Shown: positions 1 through 11,626 of the stretch, piece by piece
How the letters are laid out: each line of letters begins with the position of its first letter
Numbering within the stretch: the stretch's first letter is position 1
From: Pseudeuparius sepicola
Lineage: Eukaryota > Arthropoda > Insecta > Coleoptera > Anthribidae
DNA length: 64,000 bases
Assembly (NCBI GenBank): GCA_963920635.1
Contig: OY987303.1
Coordinates: 16,904,175-16,968,174, forward strand
Direction: 5' to 3'
Translations under genes and position numbers: made by a program
Notes under the pieces: model-generated
The model's input: only the letters and a program-made list of their open reading frames with translations
Database searches by the model: none
What the model was told of the DNA's origin: nothing

Positions 1-797
1 AGAAATAAATCTGGTGGACCGACCAGTAAATTTAATAATTCCTTATATTCCTGGACTGTCAGATAGGCTAAAACGTATAGGCAATCGTTTTAATGTGAGA
101 ACAGTATTTAAAACCAAAAATACATTAAGATCGATGCTAGTTAAAACAAAACCATTTAATGAGTTACAAAGTTCAAAAAATTGCATTTATAAAATTCCTT
201 GTGAATGTGGAAAGTTCTATGTTGGGGAGACTTGTAGGCCATTTAACGTTCGTTTAAAAGAACATAAAAATTATATCAGGCAAAATCAAATTTTGAAGTC
301 AAAAATATGTGAACATTCCTTTAATAACAATCATAGGATATTGTGGGATAGTTCCAAACCAATTCTAAAAGAAGAAGTAGGAAATAGACGAAAAATTAAA
401 AAATCTGCATTTATTCTAGGAAATACGGGCAACCGTGTTGCTGAATGTTCAGTGGAATTCAGTAAAATATTATTGCCACTTACTCAAAGAGAAGTTAGTA
501 TAGATAATTAGATAAAACACAGGGTACAATATCGGGCAGGTGGCTAGGCTTATTGTTTCTGTTGTCATGACATTTTAACCTGAAATTTATTAATCTGTCA
601 CTTCACTTTGACGTGACATGATCTTTGAGAAAGGAGGAAGATTTATCCTCCGAAAGCTCAGAAAACAAATTTGTTTTTGAGTTACACGTTTAAAGTTTCG
701 TTCATTTAGTGTTAAGAATTTATGAATTTTCGAGGCAACTTGAAAAAGTTGTCTTTCAATCAGTTTGGTGGCGAAAAACCCAATTAAAAATTAAATG
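1..797 (+). mobile_element. Penelope-like retroelement copy A, 3' part
   Basis: This is the 3' end of a Penelope-like element, cut by the left window edge. It holds the end of the ORF (linker plus GIY-YIG endonuclease) and about 285 bp of 3' untranslated sequence. The 3' part reappears in reverse at 9761-10305 and 57556-57697. Homology between this copy and the 9761 copy stops together after TTAAATG (position 797), which I take as the element's 3' end. Copy B (2270-3022) matches the coding part closely but lacks 36 bp near its start, probably lost between two CTGG repeats. Confidence 0.85.
2..511 (+). CDS. Penelope-like element ORF, C-terminal GIY-YIG endonuclease (partial)
   Basis: C-terminal part of a Penelope-like polyprotein (reverse transcriptase plus GIY-YIG nuclease). 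In this family the nuclease nicks DNA to prime reverse transcription. The frame is open to the left edge, so the protein is truncated by the window and the GTG at 14 is not a real start. Early residues read PYIPGLSDRLKRIG, the typical linker between RT and nuclease. The GIY-YIG core follows: CIYKIPCECG, then FYVGET, then RPFNVRLKEH with the conserved Arg and His, then further His and Trp residues. Near the end the sequence is RRKIKKSAFI; family members usually have Glu where the second Lys of KK stands, so the catalytic Glu may be lost (inference from family memory). No stop or frameshift is visible before the TAG at 509. Confidence 0.85.
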   Translation, partial: EINLVDRPVNLIIPYIPGLSDRLKRIGNRFNVRTVFKTKNTLRSMLVKTKPFNELQSSKNCIYKIPCECGKFYVGETCRPFNVRLKEHKNYIRQNQILKSKICEHSFNNNHRILWDSSKPILKEEVGNRRKIKKSAFILGNTGNRVAECSVEFSKILLPLTQREVSIDN

Positions 798-1094
798 TTC
801 AGCTTGAATTGCCTATTTATGCATTCTGTAGATTATGAAGAGACTACAAACATCCACGTGAGAGTGGAAGAAATATTTCTCTTCCTAGGAAGGAAAGTAC
901 ATCTCTCGGATAGGGTGGAGTGCGGGTAATCCCAATCGTAGCTCCTTTTAGTTTAATAAAACAAGATTTAACAGTACCTACTTCATACCGACCAAAAAAA
1001 TTACCAACCAACACCAAAAATCTGCCCACTCCGTCCCCTCATTAAAATCTTCTTAAGTTTGTCGCGCCAAATCCTCAACAGGTGCGCATAAACA
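798..1094. other. unassigned AT-rich spacer
   Basis: I see no gene or repeat partner here. A short open frame on the minus strand (844-1029) has no recognisable content. Confidence 0.5.
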
Positions 1095-1490
1095 CGAAAT
1101 TTTATTGGCATGATTCTTAATCATTGCGCCACCGTCTTCCACACAGTTGCAATTTAAGAGCGTAATACCCCGGTAACTTATTCTGCTGCTGCTCTGCTGC
1201 AGCAGCCATCGTATAAATTCGTCGGTAATCTGCATTACAGCGAGCAGTTAAACCCCGCATTGCACTAGAATGCTCGGAATAGGTACAATGTAGCAGGAAT
1301 CGAGAGGTCTGGATGCGGCGCAAATTGCCATGGATAAAGTTCCGGCTTCCGGCGATAAAAATTCCGCATTCGGCGATAGCGGAAGTACTTGCGATTCCTT
1401 CGATGCTTGGCGGTTGAGAGCCAGTTCGGGGAAAAGTCGTGATTGCCACGAAATTGACTTTAAATGAACCGATTCTAATGGAATCACTAA
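1095..1490. other. GC-balanced low-copy island (possible regulatory DNA)
   Basis: This stretch is clearly less AT-rich than its surroundings and has no match elsewhere in the window. It carries a CTG/CAG cluster around 1181-1206 that can fold on itself. Overlapping minus-strand frames are open but none resembles a known protein. Conserved non-coding or regulatory DNA is an inference from composition only. Confidence 0.25.
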
Positions 1491-1731
1491 TTTCTCCTCA
1501 CACTTTTATGTGCTCCTTTAACTCTACCTAAAATATAATTCCACTCTGAATCTGAAACAAACTCTTTCCTGGACTACAATGACTAGAATGATAGAAGTAT
1601 AACATCTATCCTGAGGTTTATATAATATTATGAACACCTTAGGTTAGACATTTCTTCATGCAAGTCTATAAAGTTTTCACAGGCACAACAACTCATTTAT
1701 TTAGTACCTACTCTCAAGGCAAGATATTTTT

Positions 1732-2264
1732 ATTGAAATCGGCAGTGAAGTGTCTCAAAATCGTCATTAAAAGATTGACTGAAGTAGCCCATTATTGTAT
1801 GATTTTTTCAAGTAGGCTTTGGCGAGATTTAAACATCAAACGTCACCCGTCAAGAGTGACCAAATATTCAAAACCCGGCCAATAAATCCCATAATTTTTC
1901 CTACACATTGCGAAATTGTTACCTATAGCAGAGCAATCTTTCAGTACAAATATTTTAGTAGGTTAGGAATATTAATCTATTTTACATGGAGGTTGCACAA
2001 CAGGCAGCAGTTTCGGTTTTCTGTCAGAAAGGGCCGTGTCTCGTCATACTTGACCTAGGTAGAGGTAGAGCAATCGTCAAAGTCAAGCAACGCCGCGCGT
2101 AGTCGGTTGATGGACGGGTGATCCCTTATGATTATTTTTTCGCCGAATACCTAAAACATTTTTTTCCGATTTCAAAAAAAATATAATATGTACCTCGGCA
2201 CTGAAGCAACTAAATTCCTCATGAGTCACAAAAAGTTGAACTTCAGTGCCTTGGTACATAAATA
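1732..2264 (+). repeat. ~0.6 kb interspersed repeat with 5S-like core, copy 1
   Basis: First of three copies in the window (others 19932-20528 and 42787-43381), all in the same orientation. It starts at TTGAAATCGGCAGTGAAG and ends after the TTCAGTGCC motif and ACATAAATAA. Compared with copies 2 and 3 it has lost one arm of the terminal hairpin (the CTCATGTGG arm), apparently by a deletion between two CGGCA repeats near 2193-2205. It abuts Penelope-like copy B. Short open frames inside it are not conserved between copies. Confidence 0.85.
2041..2125 (+). repeat. 5S rRNA-like segment in repeat copy 1
   Basis: The segment from TCATACTTGACC to GACGGGTGATCCC aligns by eye with arthropod 5S rRNA from about nt 10 to the end of the internal promoter. 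The A-box-like AGTCAAGCAACG and the C-box-like GGTTGATGGACGGGTGA correspond to 5S AATTAAGCAGCG and AGTACTTAGATGGGGGA. It is too diverged to be a functional 5S gene; it may supply or have supplied a pol III promoter. A gain of about 6 bp (GGTAGA repeated) separates this copy from the others. Confidence 0.55.
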
Positions 2265-2269
2265 AGTCA

Positions 2270-3022
2270 AATATTGACATTTTTCGGATGGAATCACTTA
2301 TTTTCAACAAGGAAATGAATTTCACCAGCAAGAATATGGAATGGCTATGGGGTCTCCTTTCTCATCGTTCATAAGCAATTTATTCATGGAAGATTTTGAG
2401 TAAAATGAGTTGACTAGATAATAATTATGTTCTCCAACCTAATGTTTGGTGGAGATATTATTATGTAGATGACATATTTGTTATATGGTAACATGGAGTA
2501 GATAATTGACATTCATTATTAAATTTTATAATCTCACAAGATCCCTCTATTAAGTTTACCCTAGAAATTAAAAATATATAATAATCAATTGGTTGAACAA
2601 GTCAGGATTTCGAGCAAAATAACAATATGCTAATAGAATTGGAGAAATAAATCTGGTGGACTGTCAGATAAGCTAAAACGCATGGGCAATCGTTTTAATG
2701 TCAGAACAGTATTTAAAACCAAAAATACATTAAGATCGATGCTAGTTAAAACGAAACCATTTAATGAGGTACAAAGTTAAAAAAATTACATTTATAAAAT
2801 TCTTTGTGAATGTGGAAAGTTCTATGTTGGGGTGACTTGTAGGCCATTTAATGTTCGTTTAAAAGAACATAAAAATCATATTAGGCAAAATCAAATTTTG
2901 AAGTCAAAAATATGTGAACCCTCTTTTAATAACAAACATAGGATTTTGTGGGATAGGTCCAAACCAATTCTCAAAAAAGTAGGAAATAGACGAAAAATTA
3001 TATGCTTCATTTACGAGTTTTA
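2270..3022 (+). pseudogene. Penelope-like element copy B, broken RT and GIY-YIG
   Basis: A decayed Penelope-like element in the same orientation as copy A. In frame from about 2290 it reads YFQQGNEF, then MAMGSPFSSFISNLFMEDFE, the RT motif in which the polymerase contacts primer and template, and then a stop at 2401. After frameshifts, 2447-2488 reads WWRYYYVDDIFVIW; the YVDD at 2462-2473 holds the catalytic aspartates of reverse transcriptase. From about 2640 it is nearly identical to copy A, minus the 36 bp deletion, and the GIY-YIG core can be followed to about 3000 (RPFNVRLKEHKNHI). The usual H-rich segment is present but the end is replaced at about 3000. It starts directly after the 5S-like repeat, so the 5' part of the element is missing. 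Not functional. Confidence 0.85.
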
Positions 3023-3102
3023 AATCCAGATATTTTAGCATTAGTTTAAACTAAACAAATTTGCTGCTCTTATCTCCGAATATATTCAGGAAAATCCTCA
3101 TT

Positions 3103-3255
3103 TCTTTTATTAAAACTATGATATTTGACCTGATTGACACAATCAAATTGACAGGTCATTGGTTTCCTCCGGTCCATGGCCGACTAGAAATTCATGTAAA
3201 TAATAGGTAACTACTAAGATTTAATGCATGTTAATGAAAAATAAACAGCATCATT
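3103..3255 (+). repeat. interspersed repeat R1, copy 1
   Basis: About 150 bp (TTTCTTTTATTAAAA ... AAATAAACAGCA) shared in the same orientation with 19400-19556 at moderate divergence. Blocks such as TATTTGACCTG, CACAA and GGCCG/GGCCACCTAGAA are kept. The family is unknown to me. Confidence 0.6.
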
Positions 3256-4102
3256 TGTAATCTTAATTTTCTACTTTTTTTAAATACAGCTAAGCACATT
3301 CGAGCAAAATATATTGTATGCTAGACGGACGGTTCGCCAGACTCGACTGCGCCAACGAACTCCGCTGTCGTCCGAAGAACTAAACTCTTCGTTCTTAAAC
3401 CACTATTTCTATTTATTTGCTTTTGCATAATAAGCCCTGGGAGTTGAGATTGAAGCACCCTGTATTCACCGCCCATATTGCGATATTGAGATCATTCACA
3501 TCAGCATTATTGTTTTTTTCTAGCTTCGATAGGTACTCATTTTGCCAACAATGCTAGTTAGTACAAGTAAAAAGCATCGGGTCAAAATTTAATAATCAAA
3601 ATTGTGTATTTAATTTTCATAAAATCAGTACGGAAAGCATCCATATTTTGCTATAGTTAAACAGTGTACCTAATTAATTTAATAATGATTAATAATGTAG
3701 GGGTATACGCAAATGTTGGCGAAATGAATCAATCATTTTGTGCTTATTTCAGGCATAAATATCGAAATGCAGGTTGAAATCGGTATTATTGAAAGAGCAC
3801 GGAAAACAGAATACTTAGTAGTCTTTTACCCTATAGATGGAAAAGAGCGCTTGAGTTGGCTGAGTCTTTGTTCTCTCTCCCTCTCGAAATTAAACGCTAC
3901 TTGCGAGTATAATATTAACAGAAAGTAAATAAGATAGAAAAAAATAACTCAAAACAAAAAATTTCAACACGCCTATAAATTCTAGGTACTAAATTTCCGT
4001 ATGGAAATATTTTTATCGCATTTGCTTCTATTATATAGTAGTGTGGTAGCATAAAAACTATCCTTAGTACACAACAATTGAAATAAATAATAAAAATTGA
4101 TA
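3256..4102. other. unassigned spacer
   Basis: No gene recognised. 3320-3385 is locally GC-rich (tandem-like GACGG / CCGTCGTC words) without a partner elsewhere. The rest is AT-rich. Confidence 0.4.
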
Positions 4103-5236
4103 AAGACAGGCCATGGCGCACAAAAATCACATGACCATCTTAGTCCGACGATACATGTCATTTGTCACATAACTGAAAGCGGCAGCTTGGGTTTTGAGAA
4201 GTTTTAAATGTTTAAAGTGTTTTTAAACGTCTTAGTTTATATTTTAGAAACAAGTTTGTCTCTAGTGCGCGTGTGTCCTGGCGGAGGGGAACCAGGTGTT
4301 ATTATGGCCTCTGGGTGGGAGCCGTCGTCCAGGAGTATTGGTGCCGCTCGCGCCGACGCGTGAGCGCTGTAAGGGGAATTCTCCCCCCGGAATGGACGAA
4401 TGCACAGTGGAGCCTGAGACACAGACTTGTGAACTGCTCACAGGAGATCCGCGAGTTCAGACGGTCCGGGTGGCTGGAAGCCGTTTCCGTTGACCACGTT
4501 CGGGTTTGTGTATTTTGTATTCACCATTCACCTTGTGCAGTGTTGTTACATACTCGAGGATTTTCGTTATCAACCCATGCCCTGATACGGTTCCTATTCG
4601 GCCTTTCACGCTGCCGATCAACTGGGACCTCGTCAATATTTACAGTATACTAGGGTGAGTTTTCATTTTTATTTCGTAAAAAATAACCTAAATATTGGGT
4701 CTGTTTATAATATATTTATACATATTACAAAAGCCAGGAAGAAAATGTCACCACAATAACATTTGCTTAGCCTCGGGCTCGGGATTAAAATTTGCGTCAA
4801 AAATGGTTTCGTCAAATTCCAACTGAGACTTAATTTCTAAAAAAACCCTTTAAGTAGGTATGTGTGGCTAACACATTTTCAAGAAAGTGAAACAATTAAA
4901 GTGGACAAATGTGTTGTGGCAGGAAAATACCTATAGCGAATATGATCTAAGCTAAAGGAAGGTGCTGTCCCAACAATTTTTGAGAATGTGCTAAAATATT
5001 TGAGTGCAGTGCCGTTTAACTCTCAGCCCAAAACAGCTGAGGCAGGTTGAAAATTTTGAAAAAAAAAAATAGAGAAAGCCTGGAAGCACAAAACCAATAA
5101 TGTAATAGATGAAAGAAAACTCGCCAAATTGTTAAGAAATTTGTTTTCCTACTTATCTCCAAAAATGCCCTTTATTATATAGGACTAAGTTGGTCACGTG
5201 ACTACGCGATTATGCGTTAGCGCCATGGCCTGTCTT
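4103..5236. mobile_element. TIR element with TA target duplication and GC-rich cargo
   Basis: AAGACAGGCCATGGCGC at 4103 is matched in reverse complement at 5220-5236. Further in, the arms pair again: CATGACCATCTTAGTCC near 4130 with GGACTAAGTTGGTCACGTG near 5182. Both tips are flanked by TA (4101-4102 and 5237-5238), the duplication expected for Tc1/mariner-type insertion. There is no transposase inside; instead it carries a GC-rich block (4265-4655). It is probably non-autonomous, about 1.13 kb. Confidence 0.65.
4265..4655. other. GC-rich cargo inside TIR element; exon-like
   Basis: This block is far richer in GC than the element's arms and the surrounding DNA. It ends at ACTAGG|GTGAGT (about 4650), a good match to a splice donor on the plus strand. 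Two overlapping frames (4273-4653, 4296-4493) are open, but neither protein is recognisable. It could be a captured host exon or promoter, or the 5' exon of a lost transposase gene. Confidence 0.4.
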
Positions 5237-5238
5237 TA

Positions 5239-6935
5239 TCGTTGGCCTCGGGGATAATCTTAAATGATCTTGACCTCCAAGAGAGTGTCTCTAGGTGGTT
5301 TTTTTAAACCTTAATATATTATATATGTAGGTACAACCCTTGTTTAAAATTTGATGCTGGTATCCGACACTGAAATATTTTTGCGCTAACGCCACCGACT
5401 ACTTAACTAAATCTATTAGATAATAATAGGAATTCTATATTCGTTTAAATCAACCCAATGCAACATATATTTTAAGCAGCATACCAGTCATACCAATTTC
5501 TCCTCACATAGTTTTTTTTCTTATTTTACAGGGGCGACAGCGGTAGTCATTTAGCTCAGTCCCCCAAGGGTGTTAATCTGGCTCTTATACCCTCTTTCTA
5601 ATCTCACTGCTACCACCGATAAGCTACTCCAATGAATAAAATTATCACAAGTGCAAATTCTTTCGGATCTGACTCGGCTTGACTGAATAAACATTTCCTA
5701 TGTTAATTTTTTATGTAGTTATGAACTTTTCATTCGTCTTTAATTTTTAGTCTATAATAAACTCAAAGTATAAAAAATACACAATAAATTTAATGTAGCA
5801 TGTATATGTTTAATTTTGCGAGGTTTGCGTCAAACATCCGTATATAAATTACTAAAATGTTCAGGTTGGAAAAAATTTCGCGTTTCAGTGAACATATTTG
5901 ATCTCCACTAAACGAGGTATGGTGCATTGCGTATCAAAAATGTAGTGTGCGTGCAGGACTCTCGACGCCGAACAAAAGCAGGAACAGGGAAATTAGCTCC
6001 ACAATTTCCTCGGTTCGATTCGCAGTGTGGCACTAGTGGCACAGCACCAACTAACGAAATTTTAAAAGAATATACGAGATTTATTTGTTCAGGCCCCACG
6101 GCTGAAAAGCGGCGGCAACTGTTTGTTTTTCGAAGATGGTTTGTTGCTTTAAGGTCGGTCATATACCCGGTATTTTGATGGACTTGACGAGAAGTTCTAC
6201 CTGATTTAGACTCGAACCGAACTTGCCTCAATCAGTGTAATAAGCATTATTCTGCTGCTAAAGATAAAAAATATATTTTCGAGATATTATGACCACACGT
6301 TTTAACGATACCTATACGTCATTAGTATATTATATTTTGAGAAATGGATACAGATCATACCTACTGAAAATATTGTACCGGGTTTTCCAACAAAAATTGT
6401 GAAAGCTCTTTGCCTTCACTACCACTTTATTGCAACCTTTCAAACACTTCACAAATTATAGTGCATGTCAAAAGCTGTCACTGACCAAAAATATTTTTGC
6501 AGCTCAACGAACTTGAAGACACCTGAAGAGTTTTCCAGAATATTCCTTTCCAATGCTATATCTGCAAATCACAAAGTTCTAGAGTCCTTTCCCTTCAGAA
6601 AACAAAGTGGAACAACAAAGTCACAGGGAAGCAACGAAAAGTTTTGACGGAAAATACCTCCAAACTCCAAACTAATCTTCTGAGAGATCTCGAAATCTGA
6701 CTTTCGATGCAGCATTGATCAAACAAATAACTTGTTTTATTTTTAATTTTTTCTGGTCAATGTCGATGGTGCTATAACAAGTCTATATCTCGCCTCAAAA
6801 TGCTAGTTTATTCGAGTGAATCATATACCTAGACAAACTGTAGTTTTTCCAACCCCATACGAGTTGATCAATGAAATAACTCCTGAAATGTAACAACTTT
6901 TTCAAATATTTTTTTGGAAATTTCTTAGATTTCAA
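5239..6935. other. unassigned AT-rich DNA
   Basis: No supported gene. A pyrimidine-rich acceptor-like site (TTTTTTTTCTTATTTTACAG) ends at 5531. A B-box-like GGTTCGATTC at about 6012 lacks a tRNA fold around it. Overlapping open frames on both strands near 5908-6231 look accidental. Confidence 0.4.
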
Positions 6936-7070
6936 GAGAAATATTTTTATAACTTTTAATAAAGAGGAATGGTTTCGTGTTTCGTGGCATATCAGATAAA
7001 GGATAATCAGTTGAAAAAATGCACTACGTAGGCACTTAACCAACTAAGTGTTCCATCGGCTAGGTGCGGT
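6936..7070 (-). repeat. tRNA-derived SINE fragment
   Basis: Read on the minus strand, CTTAGTTGGTTAAGTGCC resembles a tRNA A box. It is followed by GTGCATTTTTTCAA and GATTATCCTTTA, which reappear next to the clear B box of the SINE at 46490-46730. The B-box part itself is missing here. Confidence 0.5.
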
Positions 7071-7502
7071 ACCATTGACTGAAATATTTCCGAATATTTC
7101 AGTCAACAGTGGTAGGTACTTAATTTAACTGACTGTATGTTGAGTAGGAGACTATTTAGTGCCTACGTATCAACTGTAGTTTCCGCAAGACCTCTGTTGC
7201 AAAGACGTTTAATACACTTCGACGAGGCCTTCATAATATAGTCAAGGTCGAACATCACTTAGGTAAATTCGTTTGATCTTATGATTGTTCTGTAAAGTAA
7301 AAGTAATAAAAGTAAAGTGATTGTACAACAGAAACAAATAATGTGCGATATCCGCCTATTTCCTGTAAGCCAAAAGCCAATTCAGGAGTCATTCTGTATA
7401 CTTCTTAAGTCCTGAAGACAGTTTCGCCGTAAATTCCGGCATTGTCTCAAAATGTTCTCGCACCCGCACCTCACTTCAAATGCGCGTAAACAACTTTTTC
7501 TA

Positions 7503-8000
<498 letters not shown>

Positions 8001-9441
8001 CACGGATTGTGGGCTATATCTTCCTCTTTTGCAAGTGACATAATAATAGAGTACAGAGTATATATTAAGGCAAAAAATAATGCTGTTATTTGCTTTGAAA
8101 TTTATCCCAAATAGTAGCAATATCCCAAATCGCCCCGCTTTGTCCAGCTATACATCCAAATGTAGATTTATCTCTGCTATATAGTATAATCTTGCCACGC
8201 ATCATTTGCCCTTTAGACCGTGACAAATCTACCAAATATTAATCCAGATATCCGTGGAACAACTTAATCATCCGCGTGTTTGCTTCGTGCGGTAGATAAA
8301 AGAAACTGCTTTTTTGTATCAACAAAAGTTACATTTGGCGGGGGGAACTTCATCTTTTACTCTCCGGCGAACAGAGTGCTCATTAGGAAAAGTTTTTAGA
8401 TAAATTACCGGGCCAAAGCAACACTAGAAAGAAATAAACAGCGAGATACGGCGGCGGATTATGCCCCAGAGTTTGCGTAAGGACGTCCGAACTTTTTCTT
8501 CGTCTTCGCTTCGACGGATAATTGCCTTTCTTTGTAACGTCAGCAAGGAAATTAGGGAGAGAATACGGCGGAATTGGGCTGTAATAAGCTTTGATTCTGT
8601 TCTGTTCATGGTCACCAAATAATCTGAATTAATGAGTTAATAAGACACATCTAAAGGAATAAATATGCAATCACATGTAGGTGCAATATCAATATGTATA
8701 CAATATGTATAAGGCAAAACTTGATAGAAGTGGGGATAAGGTGGGGATAAGGTGTCAACCCCTTCCTAAATTAAGGGAAAATAGTACAAAATACTGTTCT
8801 GGGCTTAGACGTAGTACGTTGACCCCCTCATATTTCTCCAATAGACCGGGGCACAGAAAATAAACGTATATTTTCTGTGGACCGGGAGTTAGTGACCAAC
8901 TTTTGGATATGATTTTACTCAGTATGCCTTTCAGAGGGCATTATGACAGTAATAAATATGAATCAAGGTAGTCATCCAGCATCCTGGGCTCTTGCTCTTC
9001 ATTTGGAAAAGCGAGACTTCATTTATTTATTCTTTTACCATCCGTAGCACCAAGTGATTTCCATATTTTTTATATATTGAATTTCGATTTTTTAAAGGTT
9101 TACAAGTATTTTTTGCGCCTTTGGTAAAAATAACTTTAAACTATGAAGAGCTTATAAGTTCTGATTTGCTTCAGATTTTTTTATTATGTACCTACCTACC
9201 TACCTAATATGTTTTCATTATTGCGGGATCGTGTTGTTCTTATTTTGGCCTCGTTGGAATCCAGAGGCGTAGATTTTGGAATTTTCTATGCCAATTTAAA
9301 TTATTTGCCTGGTTTTCGTTTATTGCGAGCCATAACAATTTGTCGTCAATATTTTGCACTTCCACATATATATAAGTATTTCTAAATTGCTTATGTTATT
9401 TCCAAAATTTCACAGAAATCGTAGAACAACAATATAATACA
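8001..9441. other. unassigned spacer
   Basis: No gene recognised. A short TACC array lies near 9187-9204. 8440-8600 is GC-balanced without a repeat partner here. Confidence 0.4.
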
Positions 9442-9600
9442 CAGGGTGATTGACTTTTTATGTTTAGGATCTTAACTTGCAGAATCTCACCAAACAAAAC
9501 TGTTTTCCAATAAATATATACTTTTTATAAAAAGGCTTCGATTCCAAGAGACATTTAGTCAACGGTTTCAATAAAATATTAAATTTTATATTTCAACAAA
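9442..9600 (+). repeat. MITE end with CAGGGTG tip
   Basis: CAGGGTGATTGACTTTTTATG followed by GGATCTTAA and AAACAAAACTGTTTT matches, in the opposite orientation, 26581-26715. It has a mariner-like tip. I could not place the other end. Confidence 0.6.
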
Positions 9601-9760
9601 GAAGAGACGACGAGAAAATGTCAAGAGTATCTAGTTTTTTGTAGAAAATTAATTTCTTTGTTATAAATTAATCAGTTTAAGTTATACAGGGTCTTAATAT
9701 TTTTCTTGGCAAATGATTTGTCTAAATACCCACACCTCCGATATTAATTATTCCCATGCT

Positions 9761-10305
9761 CATTTAATTTTTAATTGGATTTTTTGCCACAGGAACCTGA
9801 AACAAACTGATTAAAAGATAACTTTTTCAAGTAGCCAGGAAAAACCACTGCTAAATATACTCTAGAGTTCTGTTAGCGGTTAGTTCAGATTCAACACATT
9901 CAATTCAAAATTCATAAATAATGCCTGACAATAAAAGAACGAAACTGTGAACGGTAACTCAAAAAATAACTTCAACAACTTTGTTTTCTAGCTTTCGAAG
10001 AATAAATATTCTCCTTTCTCAAATGTCAACTCGACGTGAAATGACAGAATAATAAATGTCAAGTCAAAGTGTCATGCCAACAGTAAACAATAACCTAGTC
10101 TCCCGTTTGATATTGTACCCTGTGTTATATCTAATTATCTATACTAACTTCTCTTTGAATAACCGGCAATAATATTTTACTGAATTCCGCTGAACTTTCA
10201 GCAAGACGGTTATGCGTATTTCCTAAAATAATTGTTGATTTCTCACAGAATTTTATGATTATTATTAAAAGGGTGTTCACATATTTTTGACTTTAATTAA
10301 GCCCC
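9761..10305 (-). mobile_element. Penelope-like element fragment, reverse strand
   Basis: The reverse complement matches copy A: the 3' tail (9761-10105), the ORF end with TTTAGGAAATACGC and the stop region (10110-10230), and part of the GIY-YIG His-rich region (AAAGTCAAAAATATGTGAACA at about 10280-10300). Between the last two blocks roughly 50 bp present in copy A are missing. Stops break the frame. Confidence 0.8.
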
Positions 10306-10667
10306 ATTTCATTTTCCTGCAATTTGACTTATACTATGCTATATCCTTTTGACAATAATTTTTTTGTTCAATCTTTGGTTCCGACGTTTTATGACATTAC
10401 AAACAAACCGATTTATAAAATAAGTGTTTGTTTTTTTCTAATACTAATACTTTCACTCACAACTTACATGCTGATGTGGAAGTAAAAAAAGAAAAATAAA
10501 CCATCGACATATAAAAAATTGTAATTCTACAAAATTACACAAAAAATGGTAGAAGACTAAAATCTGTGTTAAATTTCAACACGATAGTTGGAAAAACAAA
10601 AATTATTACTAAAAATCGATTTTAGAATGAACTTTGAATTATTTTTCCAAATGAAAATGACATGATC
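10306..10667. other. AT-rich spacer
   Basis: Nothing recognised. Confidence 0.4.
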
Positions 10668-10749
10668 TTAGAACATAGAATCTGTGGCCAACGGGTTTTC
10701 TGCGAACATGACTAAAAATCGAGGACGCCAACAAAATTCTGTCGAATCT

Positions 10750-10941
10750 CTATAATATAGTAAGCGTTCCAGCGTTTCTTTCGTCAAAATTGTCATTATT
10801 TCCACACGGGTGTGCCTTTTCCACGCCGCAACACTTGTCGCATTTCCGCATGGCACATATCTTCGTAAGCCAATTTGGGCCGTCACAATTCCCATTACGG
10901 TCTCCTTGTTCGGCCGGACAGGTCGCATTTAAGAAAATCAC
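10750..10941 (-). CDS. candidate cysteine-rich exon (uncertain)
   Basis: A minus-strand open frame of about 60 codons in a locally GC-balanced block. It has eight cysteines in a short span, with GNCDGPNWLTKIC followed by RKCDKCCG and HPCG. The G-x-C ... W ... C ... C-x2-C arrangement is loosely like a ShK-type domain, but the spacing does not fit the family exactly. No convincing ATG, signal peptide or strong splice site borders it; the frame ends at TAG near 10750. A second minus-strand frame (10668-10928, true ATG) overlaps it and is unrecognisable. It could equally be conserved non-coding DNA. Confidence 0.25.
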   Translation of the reverse strand: MIFLNATCPAEQGDRNGNCDGPNWLTKICAMRKCDKCCGVEKAHPCGNNDNFDERNAGTLTIL

Positions 10942-11029
10942 TTTCCCGGGGTTCGCGTGCCGCCCGAGGCGAGTGAAAGATTAGAAAAAGGCGAAACAAA
11001 CGTGTACCGAACGCCGCCGTGCCATACCG

Positions 11030-11260
11030 TTATCGGATTAAAAGTGATGTATTAGCCGGGGTCCCACACGACAAATTCACCGACCCAGTGCGCCAAAGTC
11101 ATTCGTTTCCTAGCCTGCAGAAATTCCTAAATGGAATAATAATTCAATAAAGGTCCGTTGGTACGGGCGGTTCAGTTAGTGTTGCTCCCGCCAGAGTCCC
11201 TGTAATAACCAGAAGACATCGAATTGATAGAGAAAGAAACCGCAGCCAAGCTTGAGTAAG
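11030..11260 (+). promoter_or_regulatory. possible transcription start region / 5' exon
   Basis: A GC-balanced unique stretch. TTCAGTT at 11171-11177 fits the insect initiator. About 75 bp later CTTGA|GTAAGT (near 11250) resembles a splice donor. No TATA box is visible. The inference is weak and rests on motif order alone. Confidence 0.2.
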
Positions 11261-11626
11261 TTAAATTGCAAACAAACACGGAAATAGGCAAAACATGTTG
11301 GGTATTAGGTCAATCGCAGGTGTTTTCTGGCTTTATCTTTTTTTATTTACATTTATTTGTTGCGCCTTATATTCTCATGATAAGAAATAAGGTATGAATC
11401 AGTTAGGCGTCCTGGTTTCTTCATATGGAAAATTTTGTCTTCATTATTTGATCGCAAACGATGGGTCTTGGTATGAACAAAAAACATCCTCGGAAAACCA
11501 TATAGGCATATCGTTAGCGTGGGTCAAAAAGGCTGTTGTAGTCACGTGAACTTGTATTTGAATAAAGAATAATTTTTGTACAAGTTTATGTGAAAAAACT
11601 GTTGAAGAAATAGTGTCCTTTTAAAG

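Noticed and set aside
2041..2125. Functional 5S rRNA gene
   Set aside because: The first ~10 nt and the 3' end are not recognisable, the core is diverged, and it lies inside a repeated element.
6000..6025. tRNA B-box-like GGTTCGATTC
   Set aside because: No A box at the right distance and no acceptor or anticodon stem can be folded.
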